This document shows positions 1 to 8,559 of a stretch of DNA of 40,574 nt, piece after piece. The stretch comes from Rhodospirillaceae bacterium (GTDB lineage: Bacteria > Pseudomonadota > Alphaproteobacteria > Rhodospirillales > UBA2165). Both the position numbers and the translations under genes were made by a program. The notes under the pieces were generated by a model. It saw nothing but the letters and a program-made list of their open reading frames with translations, did no database searches and was not told the DNA's origin. Numbering within the stretch: the stretch's first letter is position 1; each line of letters starts with the position of its first letter. The stretch covers positions 35,102 through 75,675 of the forward strand of contig PBQI01000001.1 of assembly GCA_002725625.1 (NCBI GenBank), read 5' to 3'.

Positions 1-120
1 CCATGTCCTTGCCAACACTTACTGCCTAAGGTAATATTACGCCCACAGAATATCTACTATTATGTCCAAACACCCGATAACCAGAACGTAATAACACCAT
101 TTATATCATATTTGAAATAG
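1..120 (+). CDS. possible 3' end of an upstream gene (partial)
   Basis: A reading frame is open from the left edge and stops at a TAG at 118-120, 19 bases before ccdA. It gives about 39 residues rich in N, Y and Q. No family is recognisable. An open frame of this length can occur by chance, so this is weakly supported. The position and strand would fit the tail of the gene that precedes ccdA in the same operon. I see no convincing promoter in these bases. Confidence 0.22.
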   Translation, partial: PCPCQHLLPKVILRPQNIYYYVQTPDNQNVITPFISYLK

Positions 121-139
121 AGGCACTAAAACCATACAC

Positions 140-934
140 ATGAATGCTACAGACCTCTCACTTGGACTCGCATTTGTCGCCGGCCTAGCGTCCTTTCTAT
201 CACCCTGCGTATTTTCATTAGTACCCATCTACATCGGATATTTGAGTGGTCAGGTCATATCAGACTCGCCAAAAATCAAAGAATCCAAATCGACACAGCG
301 TCACGCCTTACTGCACGGAACTGCATTTGTATTAGGTTTTAGCGTTGTGTTTATAGCGCTAGGGGCAGCCGCCAGCGTTATTGGCAATATATTGTATGAC
401 TACAGAAACACTTTATCTCAGCTAGGAGGATTAGCAGTAATAGTATTTGGCCTCCATGTGATGGGAACTATCACTATTCCTTGGCTTTACTACGATTCAC
501 GACCTCAATATCAACAACCTGGCAACAACAAACTAAGTCTATTATCGTCATTCCTTATGGGTGTATTTTTCTCAGCCGGTTGGTCTCCCTGCGTTGGACC
601 GGTACTCGGTGCCATGCTAACCATGGCCCTGACCAGCGAAGGATTAATTACCGGAGTGCAGATGCTAACTAGTTATTCGGTTGGTCTTGCCATACCTTTT
701 ATTGTTGCCTCCATAGCAGTTGATAAGGTTGCGCAGATCTATCAAAAACTTGGGCCTAAACTCCGTTATCTCCAAACTGCCAATGGAATATTACTGATAG
801 TAATAGGTGCACTTCTATTCACCGGAACGTTAAGTCTGATGACCATAAGATTTGCCCAATTACCAGTTCTACTAGATTTACAGCAAACCATCGATACCGC
901 AATTGTCAGTCTATGGGCAACAATCAGCGGCTGA
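140..934 (+). CDS. ccdA: CcdA-type thiol:disulfide interchange membrane protein
   Basis: A 264-residue, six-helix inner-membrane protein of the CcdA/DsbD-transmembrane family. It carries electrons from cytoplasmic thioredoxin across the membrane to extracytoplasmic thioredoxin-like proteins. The two redox cysteines sit in the family's Pro-Cys motifs: SPC at C23 in helix 1 and SPC at C151 in helix 4. The length matches stand-alone CcdA rather than full DsbD, because the periplasmic domains are absent. The ATG at 140 is followed immediately by the first hydrophobic helix, which supports this start. The next gene, which overlaps its 3' end, encodes a membrane-anchored thioredoxin that is the obvious electron acceptor. 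No ResB or CcmF gene follows, so a role limited to cytochrome c maturation is not shown. Confidence 0.9.
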   Translation: MNATDLSLGLAFVAGLASFLSPCVFSLVPIYIGYLSGQVISDSPKIKESKSTQRHALLHGTAFVLGFSVVFIALGAAASVIGNILYDYRNTLSQLGGLAVIVFGLHVMGTITIPWLYYDSRPQYQQPGNNKLSLLSSFLMGVFFSAGWSPCVGPVLGAMLTMALTSEGLITGVQMLTSYSVGLAIPFIVASIAVDKVAQIYQKLGPKLRYLQTANGILLIVIGALLFTGTLSLMTIRFAQLPVLLDLQQTIDTAIVSLWATISG

Positions 935-1557
935 ATTTAAGGCAGTTATTATTGACTCAAAGCATGTCTAAACTACCGCAGTCACTCTCTCACAATAAAG
1001 AACTGCTTGCAGGTGCGGCACTTGGTCTAATACTAGGAATAGTTCTGATTACAACATATCCTGTATTACGCAATATCGACACAATTCTTCACTATCAACC
1101 TACCGACAATAACAGCCCCGTACTCGATCCAATCTTACCCGGATCACTAGCTCCTGACTTTAAGCTCGTAGATGCAGTCACAAATCAGCCTGTAACATTG
1201 AGTGAATTCTATGGAAAGCCAGTCATCCTCAACTTTTGGGCTACATGGTGTGGTCCTTGCAAGGTAGAGATGCCTCATCTACAAGACGTCCACACCTCCT
1301 ATTCGAAATCGGACCTAATCATATTAGCAATAAATTACGGTGAAGATCCAAAAACTGTGCTTAGCTTCGCATCTGATCTAGGACTCACATTCAGAACATT
1401 ACTAGATGAAACTGCAGCAATACAGTCACAATACCAAGTCCGCGGTTACCCTACCACAGTCTTTGTCAACCCGGACGGAACAATATCACACACTCATATA
1501 GGAATGCTTGAATCCAGTATGCTCATCCAACAAATAGACAAACTTCTTGCAAAGTAG
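913..1557 (+). CDS. TlpA/ResA-like membrane-anchored thioredoxin
   Basis: A 214-residue thiol-disulfide oxidoreductase with one N-terminal membrane anchor (about residues 31-52), a short linker, and an extracytoplasmic TlpA/ResA/AhpC-TSA thioredoxin fold. The active site is WCGPC with redox cysteines at 113 and 116. A cis-proline loop follows (RGYPTT, near residue 177). It would reduce disulfides outside the membrane using electrons from CcdA encoded just upstream. The first possible start at 913 overlaps ccdA by 22 bases. An ATG at 964 would remove the overlap and shorten the cytoplasmic tail by 17 residues, and neither has a good ribosome-binding site. The substrate is unknown. Confidence 0.88.
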   Translation: MGNNQRLNLRQLLLTQSMSKLPQSLSHNKELLAGAALGLILGIVLITTYPVLRNIDTILHYQPTDNNSPVLDPILPGSLAPDFKLVDAVTNQPVTLSEFYGKPVILNFWATWCGPCKVEMPHLQDVHTSYSKSDLIILAINYGEDPKTVLSFASDLGLTFRTLLDETAAIQSQYQVRGYPTTVFVNPDGTISHTHIGMLESSMLIQQIDKLLAK

Positions 1558-1563
1558 CTACTA

Positions 1564-2205
1564 ATGAACTCTTCACCTAATCAAACTACAATCGCGCTTA
1601 TTCAAGCCAAAATAATTAAAGACTGGACGAACATTGCCACCATATTGTCAGGCGCATACATAACCCTCGCACTACTTGCACCTATACTAATGTCTACTAG
1701 CTTGCATCAAGCAGGTCAGTTGCTCTATCGCATTTACTCTGCTGTTTGCCATCAGGACGTTTCAAGATCATGGTTCCTCTCAACAAATCATCCATTCTTC
1801 AGTCCAACTATCTTGCCTTCATCACAAGTAGCATTCCCAAACAATGTTGCTCCCTGCCTTGAGTGTAGCGCCTTCATTGGCGCTCCAGAGATAGGCTGGA
1901 AAACCGCTTTATGTCATAGATGCACGGCCATATATCTTGGCGTATTTGTTGCCAGCCTTATATATCACCTATTAAAGTCTAGGAACATACGAGTACCTAG
2001 ACTAACCACATTTTTATACTTAATTATTGGACTGTCACCTATCCTTATCGACACTGTCGTACTAACCGATTCGACAACCGTATTTGCTATTTCTACAATA
2101 CATCTCTCGCATATACTAAGCACATTGACTGGGGGACTCTTTGGCACCTTGAGCATATGGTACTCTTACCCCCAAATCGACACGTACTGCCAAAAATATA
2201 TATAA
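1564..2205 (+). CDS. DUF2085 membrane protein
   Basis: A 213-residue protein with about four hydrophobic helices. It carries the two hallmarks of DUF2085: a CHQ...RSWFL block after the first helix (near residues 62-71) and a C-H-R-C-T-A-I-Y-L-G block before the second (near 118-127). Between them lies a further CLEC pair. The conserved Cys/His pattern suggests metal or haem binding, or a redox role, but the family's function is unknown to me. It follows the thioredoxin gene by 6 bases, so it is probably co-transcribed with the ccdA-thioredoxin pair. That makes a link to extracytoplasmic thiols or metals plausible, though this is inference. Confidence 0.7.
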   Translation: MNSSPNQTTIALIQAKIIKDWTNIATILSGAYITLALLAPILMSTSLHQAGQLLYRIYSAVCHQDVSRSWFLSTNHPFFSPTILPSSQVAFPNNVAPCLECSAFIGAPEIGWKTALCHRCTAIYLGVFVASLIYHLLKSRNIRVPRLTTFLYLIIGLSPILIDTVVLTDSTTVFAISTIHLSHILSTLTGGLFGTLSIWYSYPQIDTYCQKYI

Positions 2206-2248
2206 ACTATTACAGCAAACACCTTATCAAGGCTAATTCCTATCAATT

Positions 2249-3022
2249 ATGATATCCCATTCTGACAATAAGATCACATATTTTACGTTCAAAACAATAC
2301 CAAACACCAATATTACACATGCTATCTTTGGCAGGTCAGGTGGTGTCAGCCCTTATCCTTACGAAAGCCTCAACATGAGTACAAGTACAGGCGACACCAA
2401 ACAAAATGTCAACGCAAACATAGCTCTTGCATACAGCTCGCTAAATGTGCCCCTCACTTCACTCAGGACAGTCACTCAAGTACATGGAGCACGCATAATC
2501 GCTACCCATAACGAACAATTCCATAATAATATAGAGGCTGATGGACTTATCACTCAAACACCAAACACTTCTTTATTCATGCGTTTTGCTGACTGTGCAC
2601 CCATAATGTTATATGACCCTATCGTTCACGCAATCGGCCTAGGCCATGCAGGCTGGCGAGGAACCTTAGCTGGCCTCGCATCCTCAATTGTAGAAACAAT
2701 GAAGTCGACATTTGGATCCAAATCCCACAACCTACTAGCGGCCATTGGTCCTTGTATAACCGTAGATCATTACAAAGTCGGCCAGGAGGTAGCTAATTTA
2801 TTTCATGAGACATACAACAAAACAGATGATATTCTTCTATACAAAAATGACTCAGTATATCTAGATATTCTTAAGGCAAATATACATTCACTAACTTTAT
2901 CCGGTGTACAATCAATTGAAACTAGTGACCTATGCACTACAGACAACAACGATTACTTTTTCTCGCACCGAGCCGAACCGAACCCGTCAGGTAGATTTGG
3001 CGCCGTAATATACTTAACTTAG
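2249..3022 (+). CDS. pgeF: PgeF/YfiH multicopper-type family protein (LACC1-like)
   Basis: A 257-residue protein of the YfiH/PgeF/DUF152 family. Members bind one metal through two histidines and a cysteine. These are seen here as H79 in TQVHG, C116 in FADCAP and H133 in GHAGWRG. The motif AAIGPCI near residue 170 and the C-terminal HR....GR segment are also typical. Family members have been described as peptidoglycan-editing factors in E. coli and as purine nucleoside phosphorylase/adenosine deaminase enzymes (YlmD, LACC1). Which activity applies here cannot be told from sequence. The next gene is yggS, and the pgeF-yggS-yggT order is a common bacterial arrangement close to cell-division genes. 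Confidence 0.88.
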   Translation: MISHSDNKITYFTFKTIPNTNITHAIFGRSGGVSPYPYESLNMSTSTGDTKQNVNANIALAYSSLNVPLTSLRTVTQVHGARIIATHNEQFHNNIEADGLITQTPNTSLFMRFADCAPIMLYDPIVHAIGLGHAGWRGTLAGLASSIVETMKSTFGSKSHNLLAAIGPCITVDHYKVGQEVANLFHETYNKTDDILLYKNDSVYLDILKANIHSLTLSGVQSIETSDLCTTDNNDYFFSHRAEPNPSGRFGAVIYLT

Positions 3023-3030
3023 CACTTCTC

Positions 3031-3801
3031 ATGGGAAAACAAAATCAAACATTATCATCGGACTCATTAGCCACATCCTACAACGAAACACTTGCTCACA
3101 TCCAAGATGTAGCGCAGCGGGCAGGCCGTGCTCTAGACGATATCACATTGATTGCTGTCACAAAGAATCAATCAATCGAAGCAATCGAAAGACTGTACGA
3201 ACTAGGCCACAGAGATTTTGGAGAAAACAGAGTTGCAGAGGCTTCTACAAAAATTGCCTTATTCTCAGCCCAACTGCAATCCAATCCAAGTCCACCCATT
3301 TGGCATATGATCGGACACATTCAAAGCCGCAAAGCACGTACATCCGTATCACTATTCAATCTGATCCATTCAGTCGACACCATAAAGCTTGCAAAACGAC
3401 TATCACGATTTGCGGCTGAATCCGATACTACCGTATCGATACTGTTGCAATGCAATGTCTCTGGAGAACATACCAAGTCAGGTTTCACTGCAAGCGATAT
3501 CGTTCACAATACGACTCAGTGGTCTGATTTAGTCAACTCAATATCTCAAATCGCAGGGTTGCCAAATCTCAAAGTTGTAGGGCTTATGACTATGGCACCC
3601 ATAACAAACGAGCCCGAGAAATCAAGGCCAATATTCCGAAATCTACGAATTCTCAAAGATAAGATATTGCAACGTTTTCCACGATTACCCATAAAGCATC
3701 TATCAATGGGAATGAGCGCCGACTACGCTATAGCAATTCAAGAAGGTGCTACAATGTTAAGGATCGGAACATCAATATTCGGTCACAGAAATACCAAGTA
3801 A
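3031..3801 (+). CDS. yggS: YggS/PLPBP pyridoxal-phosphate homeostasis protein
   Basis: A 256-residue cytoplasmic, single-domain alanine-racemase-like TIM barrel that binds PLP and takes part in vitamin B6 homeostasis; it has no known catalytic reaction. The PLP lysine is K45 in AVTKNQ. Other family blocks follow in order: FGENRVAE, WHMIGHIQSRKA, SVD, GLMTMAP, LSMGMSADY and RIGTSIFG. The length is slightly above the usual 230, with a short variable N-terminal extension. It starts 8 bases after the pgeF stop and is followed by yggT, which matches the conserved cluster. Confidence 0.93.
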   Translation: MGKQNQTLSSDSLATSYNETLAHIQDVAQRAGRALDDITLIAVTKNQSIEAIERLYELGHRDFGENRVAEASTKIALFSAQLQSNPSPPIWHMIGHIQSRKARTSVSLFNLIHSVDTIKLAKRLSRFAAESDTTVSILLQCNVSGEHTKSGFTASDIVHNTTQWSDLVNSISQIAGLPNLKVVGLMTMAPITNEPEKSRPIFRNLRILKDKILQRFPRLPIKHLSMGMSADYAIAIQEGATMLRIGTSIFGHRNTK

Positions 3802-3824
3802 TACTATATAGACAAGGATCCACT

Positions 3825-4097
3825 ATGGAAGAAATACTTATCAGACCAATTGGCTTCATTTTTTCAATAGTACAATTTGCAATTCTAGGCAGAGTGCTAT
3901 TGTCCTGGATACGACCGGACCGATCGCATCCAGCAATACAACTACTGTATGACTTGACCGAGCCAATACTCCAACCAATTCGCAACTTGATGTCTGACAT
4001 GGGCGGAGGCATGTTTGATTTTAGTCCGATAATAGCGCTTCTATTACTCAATGTACTCGAAGGATTGTTGAAATATATTATTACAGGTCTGTTCTAG
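3825..4097 (+). CDS. yggT: YggT family membrane protein
   Basis: A 90-residue membrane protein with two hydrophobic helices (about residues 9-29 and 66-88). Between them lies the family's conserved loop, including LLSWIRPDRSHP and LTEPILQPIRNL. YggT proteins are linked to osmotic shock, membrane organisation and (in plants and cyanobacteria) cytochrome or nucleoid functions; the role in bacteria is not settled. An AAGGA-like ribosome-binding site lies just before the ATG. It follows yggS by 23 bases and appears to close the plus-strand operon that began at ccdA. Confidence 0.87.
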   Translation: MEEILIRPIGFIFSIVQFAILGRVLLSWIRPDRSHPAIQLLYDLTEPILQPIRNLMSDMGGGMFDFSPIIALLLLNVLEGLLKYIITGLF

Positions 4098-4237
4098 GTA
4101 TTTCCCTAAAGCAAATACTGATCAGTGCTTGCCATCCACACTACCCAACAAGCCATTCTGTCATCCAGGAAGCTGACCACCACGCAACTTTATAGCGTGC
4201 CAGTAACATAGACAGTCAACACCTGACAATTCTGAAC
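4098..4237. other. convergent intergenic region with weak hairpins
   Basis: 140 bases separate two convergent genes. It holds a perfect 10-base palindrome ACTGATCAGT (4117-4126) whose imperfect flanks GCAA/TTGC extend it to 4111-4132. A second short stem, CACGC/GCGTG (4181-4185 with 4195-4199), has a 9-base loop. Either could help end transcription, but neither is followed by a clear T-run on either strand. I see no tRNA-like or protein-coding signal. Confidence 0.35.
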
Positions 4238-4939
4238 TTACTTCACGTAAAGGAATCTATTACAGTTGTCACAAGTAACGATACTGTTGCCACTACGTGC
4301 ATCCTGTATATGCCCAGTAGACACACCTAGACCACAGCATGAACAAATTCCATCATTCACCAATGCCACTGCCACACCGCGGTACTTTAACCTAGCAGTA
4401 TCGTATTTTCCCAGTAATTCCGCCGGAATAACGTTTAACGCAACCTCGCGCTCACTATTCAAATTTTCGATATCATTCGCAAGAGTTTCGTTCTCAAATC
4501 CAAGCTCATTCTCAAGTGTTGTACGTTCGGACATGGCGATATTGTGTTGAGCAACCGCATCGTCAAGTTCCGTCTTACAATCCTCTTCGGCTATCATTGC
4601 TTCAAGTTTCGAATCTTCTAGCTCCGCTATACGACGAGTCAGAGCTTCTCCCTGATCTTGCAAATCCTTAAGCTCTTTCGGACTAGTAACAGCACCACTA
4701 TACAATCTATTTTCACCGCTTTTATGTTTACTAGTTACAATATCTATCTCACCCTGTATGCTGGTTTGCTCCTTTGTAGCAGCCAAAACCGAATCTGTAG
4801 CTACATCAACCTTCATTGCAGTTTGTTGCACAATTTGATTGTCATCTAGCACACGTCCGATCTCACGCATACGTTGCTTATTCCGTTCAATTTTCGTATC
4901 AATTTGTTGTAGTATATATATACCAGCTATTGAGCTCAT
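4238..4939 (-). CDS. coiled-coil C4 zinc-ribbon protein (COG1579/CT398 type)
   Basis: A 233-residue cytoplasmic protein with two parts. Residues about 5-190 are a long charged antiparallel coiled-coil hairpin. Residues 195-233 form a zinc ribbon with two CxxC pairs: C199/C202 and C223/C226. This is the architecture of the CT398/HP0958 (FlgZ) family, whose members act as adaptors for nucleic acid, RpoN or secretion partners; the function in non-flagellated bacteria is unknown. The start at 4939 lies 10 bases downstream of a perfect TATAAT (minus strand, 4955-4950) within a palindrome shared with the divergent gene, so its leader is only a few bases long. Confidence 0.8.
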   Translation of the reverse strand: MSSIAGIYILQQIDTKIERNKQRMREIGRVLDDNQIVQQTAMKVDVATDSVLAATKEQTSIQGEIDIVTSKHKSGENRLYSGAVTSPKELKDLQDQGEALTRRIAELEDSKLEAMIAEEDCKTELDDAVAQHNIAMSERTTLENELGFENETLANDIENLNSEREVALNVIPAELLGKYDTARLKYRGVAVALVNDGICSCCGLGVSTGHIQDARSGNSIVTCDNCNRFLYVK

Positions 4940-4948
4940 AACAACATG

Positions 4949-4973
4949 GATTATATCACCACGGTGTATAATC
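4949..4973. promoter_or_regulatory. near-perfect palindrome with two back-to-back TATAAT boxes
   Basis: The left arm reads GATTATA(T)CACC, the centre AC and the right arm GGTGTATAATC; the arms match over 11 bases apart from one inserted T. The left arm is a consensus -10 on the minus strand (4955-4950) pointing at the zinc-ribbon gene. The right arm is a consensus -10 on the plus strand (4967-4972) pointing at the spermidine-synthase-like gene. One protein binding here would control both genes. No good -35 is visible for either. Confidence 0.6.
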
Positions 4974-5036
4974 TAACCAATTCCTAGACAGAAAAGAAAT
5001 AACTAACGAAACCAACTAAGCATATAACACCAACCC

Positions 5037-6602
5037 TTGCGAAACCACATATTAGCATCAGTCTTTATATCTGGCATGACCACGCTTGCAGCGGAAGTGT
5101 CTGCTTTTCGATTGGTCGGAAATATCTTTGGCACGTCGAATATCGTTTGGTCTTCCATAATTGGACTTATGTTGCTATACCTGTCAGTGGGATATTACAT
5201 TGGAGGACAATTAGCCGATAAAACACCAAGCGCCACAAAGTATTTCACACTAATCTGTTGGGCATCCATAACTACCGCATTTATTCCTGTCATATCTAGG
5301 CCAATATTGCTGTACGCAGCAACCGCTTTAGCATCTCTAAACGCACCCTTTGTCGCTGGAGCATTTGCCGGCACCATGCTTATCTTCGCAGTACCAATAA
5401 CATTGCTAGGTTGCACATCTCCTTTCGCAATCAGACTTCTAACATCTAATGCTTCTGAGGCCGGATCTGTAGCCGGCCGAGTGTACGGGTTATCAACAAT
5501 AGGCTCCATACTTGGTTCGTTCCTTCCAGTCTTAGTCACGATCCCACTAATCGGTACACGTTATACGTATATTGTATTCTCCGGTGCTCTATTACTCACA
5601 TCACTTATAGGACTATGGAAACTTTCATCGCAAAATTCAGTTACTAATACACTATATATGGCTATACCATTTTGTTTCGCAGCTTATCTATGCTCGCAAG
5701 GCAATATAAGACCCTATGATGGCCTAATGTACGAGAAGGAATCATCATACAACCTCATACAAGTGATCGAGCGTAATGAGGTGCGCTATCTATTACTTAA
5801 CGAAGGGCAGGGAATACATTCAGTACACGATCCAAATTCTATCTATACGGGAGGTAGCTGGGACTATTTCCTAGTAGCTCCCTTCTTCAACCCACCACCT
5901 TACAAAGTATCACATATGCACAATCTTCTAATCATAGGCCTTGCAGCGGGAACAGTATCTAACCAATACACTCAAATATATGGCAATATCCCAATCACTG
6001 GCATAGAAATTGACGCAGATATCATCGACATTGGTAATAAATATTTTGATATGGACAAACCCAATTTGTCAGCAATCCCAGCTGACGGGCGTCTATATCT
6101 CAATTATTTATCTGACAAATACTCAGGAATTGTTGTAGACGCTTACAGGCTGCCCTATATACCCTGGCATCTAACCACAAAAGAATTCTTCCTCGAAACC
6201 AAATCTCTACTGAGCCCAACAGGCGTACTTGCGATTAATGTAGGCCGCACAAACACGGATCGCCGTCTAGTTGACGCCCTATCAGCAACATTGTTATCGG
6301 TATTTCCTACAGTCCACGTCATTGACGTACCAGACACATTCAACTCAATACTCGTAGCAACTAACACAACAACATCCGCCAATAATCTACAACAAAACCT
6401 ATCATCGCTAGGCCAAAATGTTCACGCACTGCTACCATTGATGCTCGCCAAGACAATCAATAACCTTGTGCCTACACAGCCGAGCGACATGATATTTACA
6501 GACGATCGGGCGCCAGTAGAGCATCTTACGGATTCCATTCTACTAAACTATCTTCTAGGTTCAGCCACAGACAAAAACTTTACTGCAGGTCCAGAGCTAT
6601 AG
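5037..6602 (+). CDS. membrane-fused spermidine-synthase-like protein
   Basis: A 521-residue fusion. Residues 1-220 contain about seven hydrophobic helices; residues 225-500 are a spermidine-synthase-like Rossmann domain. Rossmann landmarks include LLIIGLAAG (297-305), GIEID (322-326), ADGR (349-352) and VVDAY (366-370). Two catalytic features of true aminopropyltransferases are missing. The GGGDG loop is GLAAG, and the second Asp of the D-x-x-D-P motif is Arg371 (D368-A-Y-R-L-P). It is therefore probably not a spermidine synthase; fused proteins of this type are common but uncharacterised. The TTG start at 5037 is the most upstream possible and lies 8 bases after TATAAC (5023-5028). An ATG at 5076 would cut into the first helix. 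Confidence 0.75.
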   Translation: MRNHILASVFISGMTTLAAEVSAFRLVGNIFGTSNIVWSSIIGLMLLYLSVGYYIGGQLADKTPSATKYFTLICWASITTAFIPVISRPILLYAATALASLNAPFVAGAFAGTMLIFAVPITLLGCTSPFAIRLLTSNASEAGSVAGRVYGLSTIGSILGSFLPVLVTIPLIGTRYTYIVFSGALLLTSLIGLWKLSSQNSVTNTLYMAIPFCFAAYLCSQGNIRPYDGLMYEKESSYNLIQVIERNEVRYLLLNEGQGIHSVHDPNSIYTGGSWDYFLVAPFFNPPPYKVSHMHNLLIIGLAAGTVSNQYTQIYGNIPITGIEIDADIIDIGNKYFDMDKPNLSAIPADGRLYLNYLSDKYSGIVVDAYRLPYIPWHLTTKEFFLETKSLLSPTGVLAINVGRTNTDRRLVDALSATLLSVFPTVHVIDVPDTFNSILVATNTTTSANNLQQNLSSLGQNVHALLPLMLAKTINNLVPTQPSDMIFTDDRAPVEHLTDSILLNYLLGSATDKNFTAGPEL

Positions 6603-6618
6603 CCACACTACACATTAG

Positions 6619-8559
6619 TCACTCTTTACCAACTATTACTTCCATCATCTGGTCATATCCTAGCTTGGATTGATTGTGAAATACAAGCACTAATGGGTGA
6701 TCGTAGACCGTAAAACTTTCATCCGCACTTCCTAGTCTATGAGTAGTGTCGAAATATTTTTGATTGTCTTTGAGGTCGATACCCGCCGATACAATGGAAT
6801 TCCCTCTTAGAGATATTCCTGCAAAGTTCGGATGTCGTGTCTCTGCAAGCAACAATGTATAGCCTAGCGTACCATCGAACAAACTTTGGTAATACCTCAT
6901 ACTGTACGGGAACATATCTGGGTTTGATAACACTGGACCATAATTTCTATTACTAGCCACAATTATGTAGTCAGCTTTCATAACATTCTGCGCAATAGAC
7001 TCAAATTTACTTGCCGTGTCGGGCAAATCAGCTAAACCCAAAGCCACAGAACCGTACTGATCTCTAAACATCAAACTATTTGCCTGTCTGATCTGTTTTA
7101 GTGGTAGTGGGTGATCCCATTTTTCAGTCAGAACGGTCTCCTCTATCTCAGCGTTTTCATACATCCAGTTGGAAGCGACAATCCAGGGGTGAGGTTTTTC
7201 ATACATACTTACATACCCCATTGCATAAACTGTCGTGGTGCCCACTACAACCAGGAGTATAGGCAATCCGTAGGCAACAGATGTTTTCGCAAGTCTAACC
7301 AACATACTAGTTGCAAAAATTATTTGAACAGGAATTATCGGAAGCATATATCGCGGATATTTCACATGAAGTCCACCGATGAGCACAAAATAACACACAA
7401 CCCAACTCAAGAGAACCAACTGTCGAACAACGCCGTCGTCAATTTCCTTAAGACGTAATCTTGATCCGACTTGTATCCCAAGAGCTAATGTACCGCCATA
7501 CATAAAAACTGTTAGTGGCCAGCCAATCGTCCAGCTCCCTTGTTCAATAATGTGATAAATATAAGGCGCAGTATCTTTATACTGCAAAATAAACGGCCAA
7601 TCTACTAAGCCTCTTACCATATAAGATTGTAGAGCGATATTGCCGAGATACTCTTGCCATTCAATTAATGCGTATGGATTACATAAGATAAACGCTCCTA
7701 ATGCCCATAGACTCGGCACAATCCACACCTGAAATAGACGACGCCCAACACCAAGCTTCACCCCTTCAACCCGAATTAATTCACAGCACAGTATTGCCGT
7801 GAAAGCAGGCAGTACTAAAAGTACCGCATTCGCCTTAATACCAACTGCTAAACCAATAGCGCCACCTGCAAAATTTAAGTGTTTCAATTTTTTTGAACCT
7901 ACATACAACACCAAAATCCAAAGCACCACAGTAACTGCAGTAGTGAGTAACGAATCGAAAGTGCCGAAGTGCGCCTGTTGAATAAACTGTACAGTCACCG
8001 CGAATAAGCCGGCCGAAATAAACCCGGTTAATTCGCTATTCAATTTCTTTCCAATCAAGTAGACCATCAACAGCGTAATGCAGTCAGCCAATACGGACAC
8101 ATAGCGTCCAACAACCACCATTTGTAAAATCTCTAAGCTATCACCTGTAAGGAACAGGTGCCTTAGTACATAATTGTCAATATCATCTAGGGATTTACCA
8201 AAATAAGCCAAACTTTTTGCCACAACAACGCGCAGATAGAGTGGCGCATGTCCATAGGCAAACAATCTCGGTTCGCCGCGCGGTATCTCTATGCCGCTAG
8301 TAGTCTTACTATCAGGCCAGTAAAATGGGTTCAGACTCGACCCAGCGTCATATCCATCATTCGTTGTGCCGAAAAATTCTATACTCGTAGCTACTAAATT
8401 TATATATCTTTCGTCCGGATGCGTTTGATGTAGACCATCCCATGCAACATGAGATCCTCTACTCAATATACAGACTGCAACAACCGCAATCATCCCAAGT
8501 TTCTTTAGATTGTTCGAAAGCCAACTGCTGCTATAACTTCTAATTAGTATTTTTATCAC
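6619..8559 (-). CDS. GT39/ArnT-like membrane glycosyltransferase
   Basis: A 646-residue multispanning protein of the dolichyl/polyprenyl-phosphate-mannose-type (GT-C, PMT_2) superfamily. Members move a sugar from a polyprenyl-phosphate carrier to a lipid or protein acceptor on the outer face of the membrane. After the first helix (about 20-38) comes a long loop with the acidic T-H-P-D-E-R motif (near residue 50) that forms the GT-C catalytic site. About ten more helices follow up to residue 450, then a soluble C-terminal domain of about 190 residues. The start ATG overlaps the stop of the flavoenzyme gene (ATGA), so the two are translationally coupled. Donor and acceptor are not predictable. 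Confidence 0.75.
   Translation of the reverse strand: MIKILIRSYSSSWLSNNLKKLGMIAVVAVCILSRGSHVAWDGLHQTHPDERYINLVATSIEFFGTTNDGYDAGSSLNPFYWPDSKTTSGIEIPRGEPRLFAYGHAPLYLRVVVAKSLAYFGKSLDDIDNYVLRHLFLTGDSLEILQMVVVGRYVSVLADCITLLMVYLIGKKLNSELTGFISAGLFAVTVQFIQQAHFGTFDSLLTTAVTVVLWILVLYVGSKKLKHLNFAGGAIGLAVGIKANAVLLVLPAFTAILCCELIRVEGVKLGVGRRLFQVWIVPSLWALGAFILCNPYALIEWQEYLGNIALQSYMVRGLVDWPFILQYKDTAPYIYHIIEQGSWTIGWPLTVFMYGGTLALGIQVGSRLRLKEIDDGVVRQLVLLSWVVCYFVLIGGLHVKYPRYMLPIIPVQIIFATSMLVRLAKTSVAYGLPILLVVVGTTTVYAMGYVSMYEKPHPWIVASNWMYENAEIEETVLTEKWDHPLPLKQIRQANSLMFRDQYGSVALGLADLPDTASKFESIAQNVMKADYIIVASNRNYGPVLSNPDMFPYSMRYYQSLFDGTLGYTLLLAETRHPNFAGISLRGNSIVSAGIDLKDNQKYFDTTHRLGSADESFTVYDHPLVLVFHNQSKLGYDQMMEVIVGKE

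Noticed and set aside
4098-4237. Possible tRNA or small RNA in the yggT/zinc-ribbon gap
   Set aside because: No T-loop motif, acceptor stem or consistent fold could be found by eye; only short palindromes are present.
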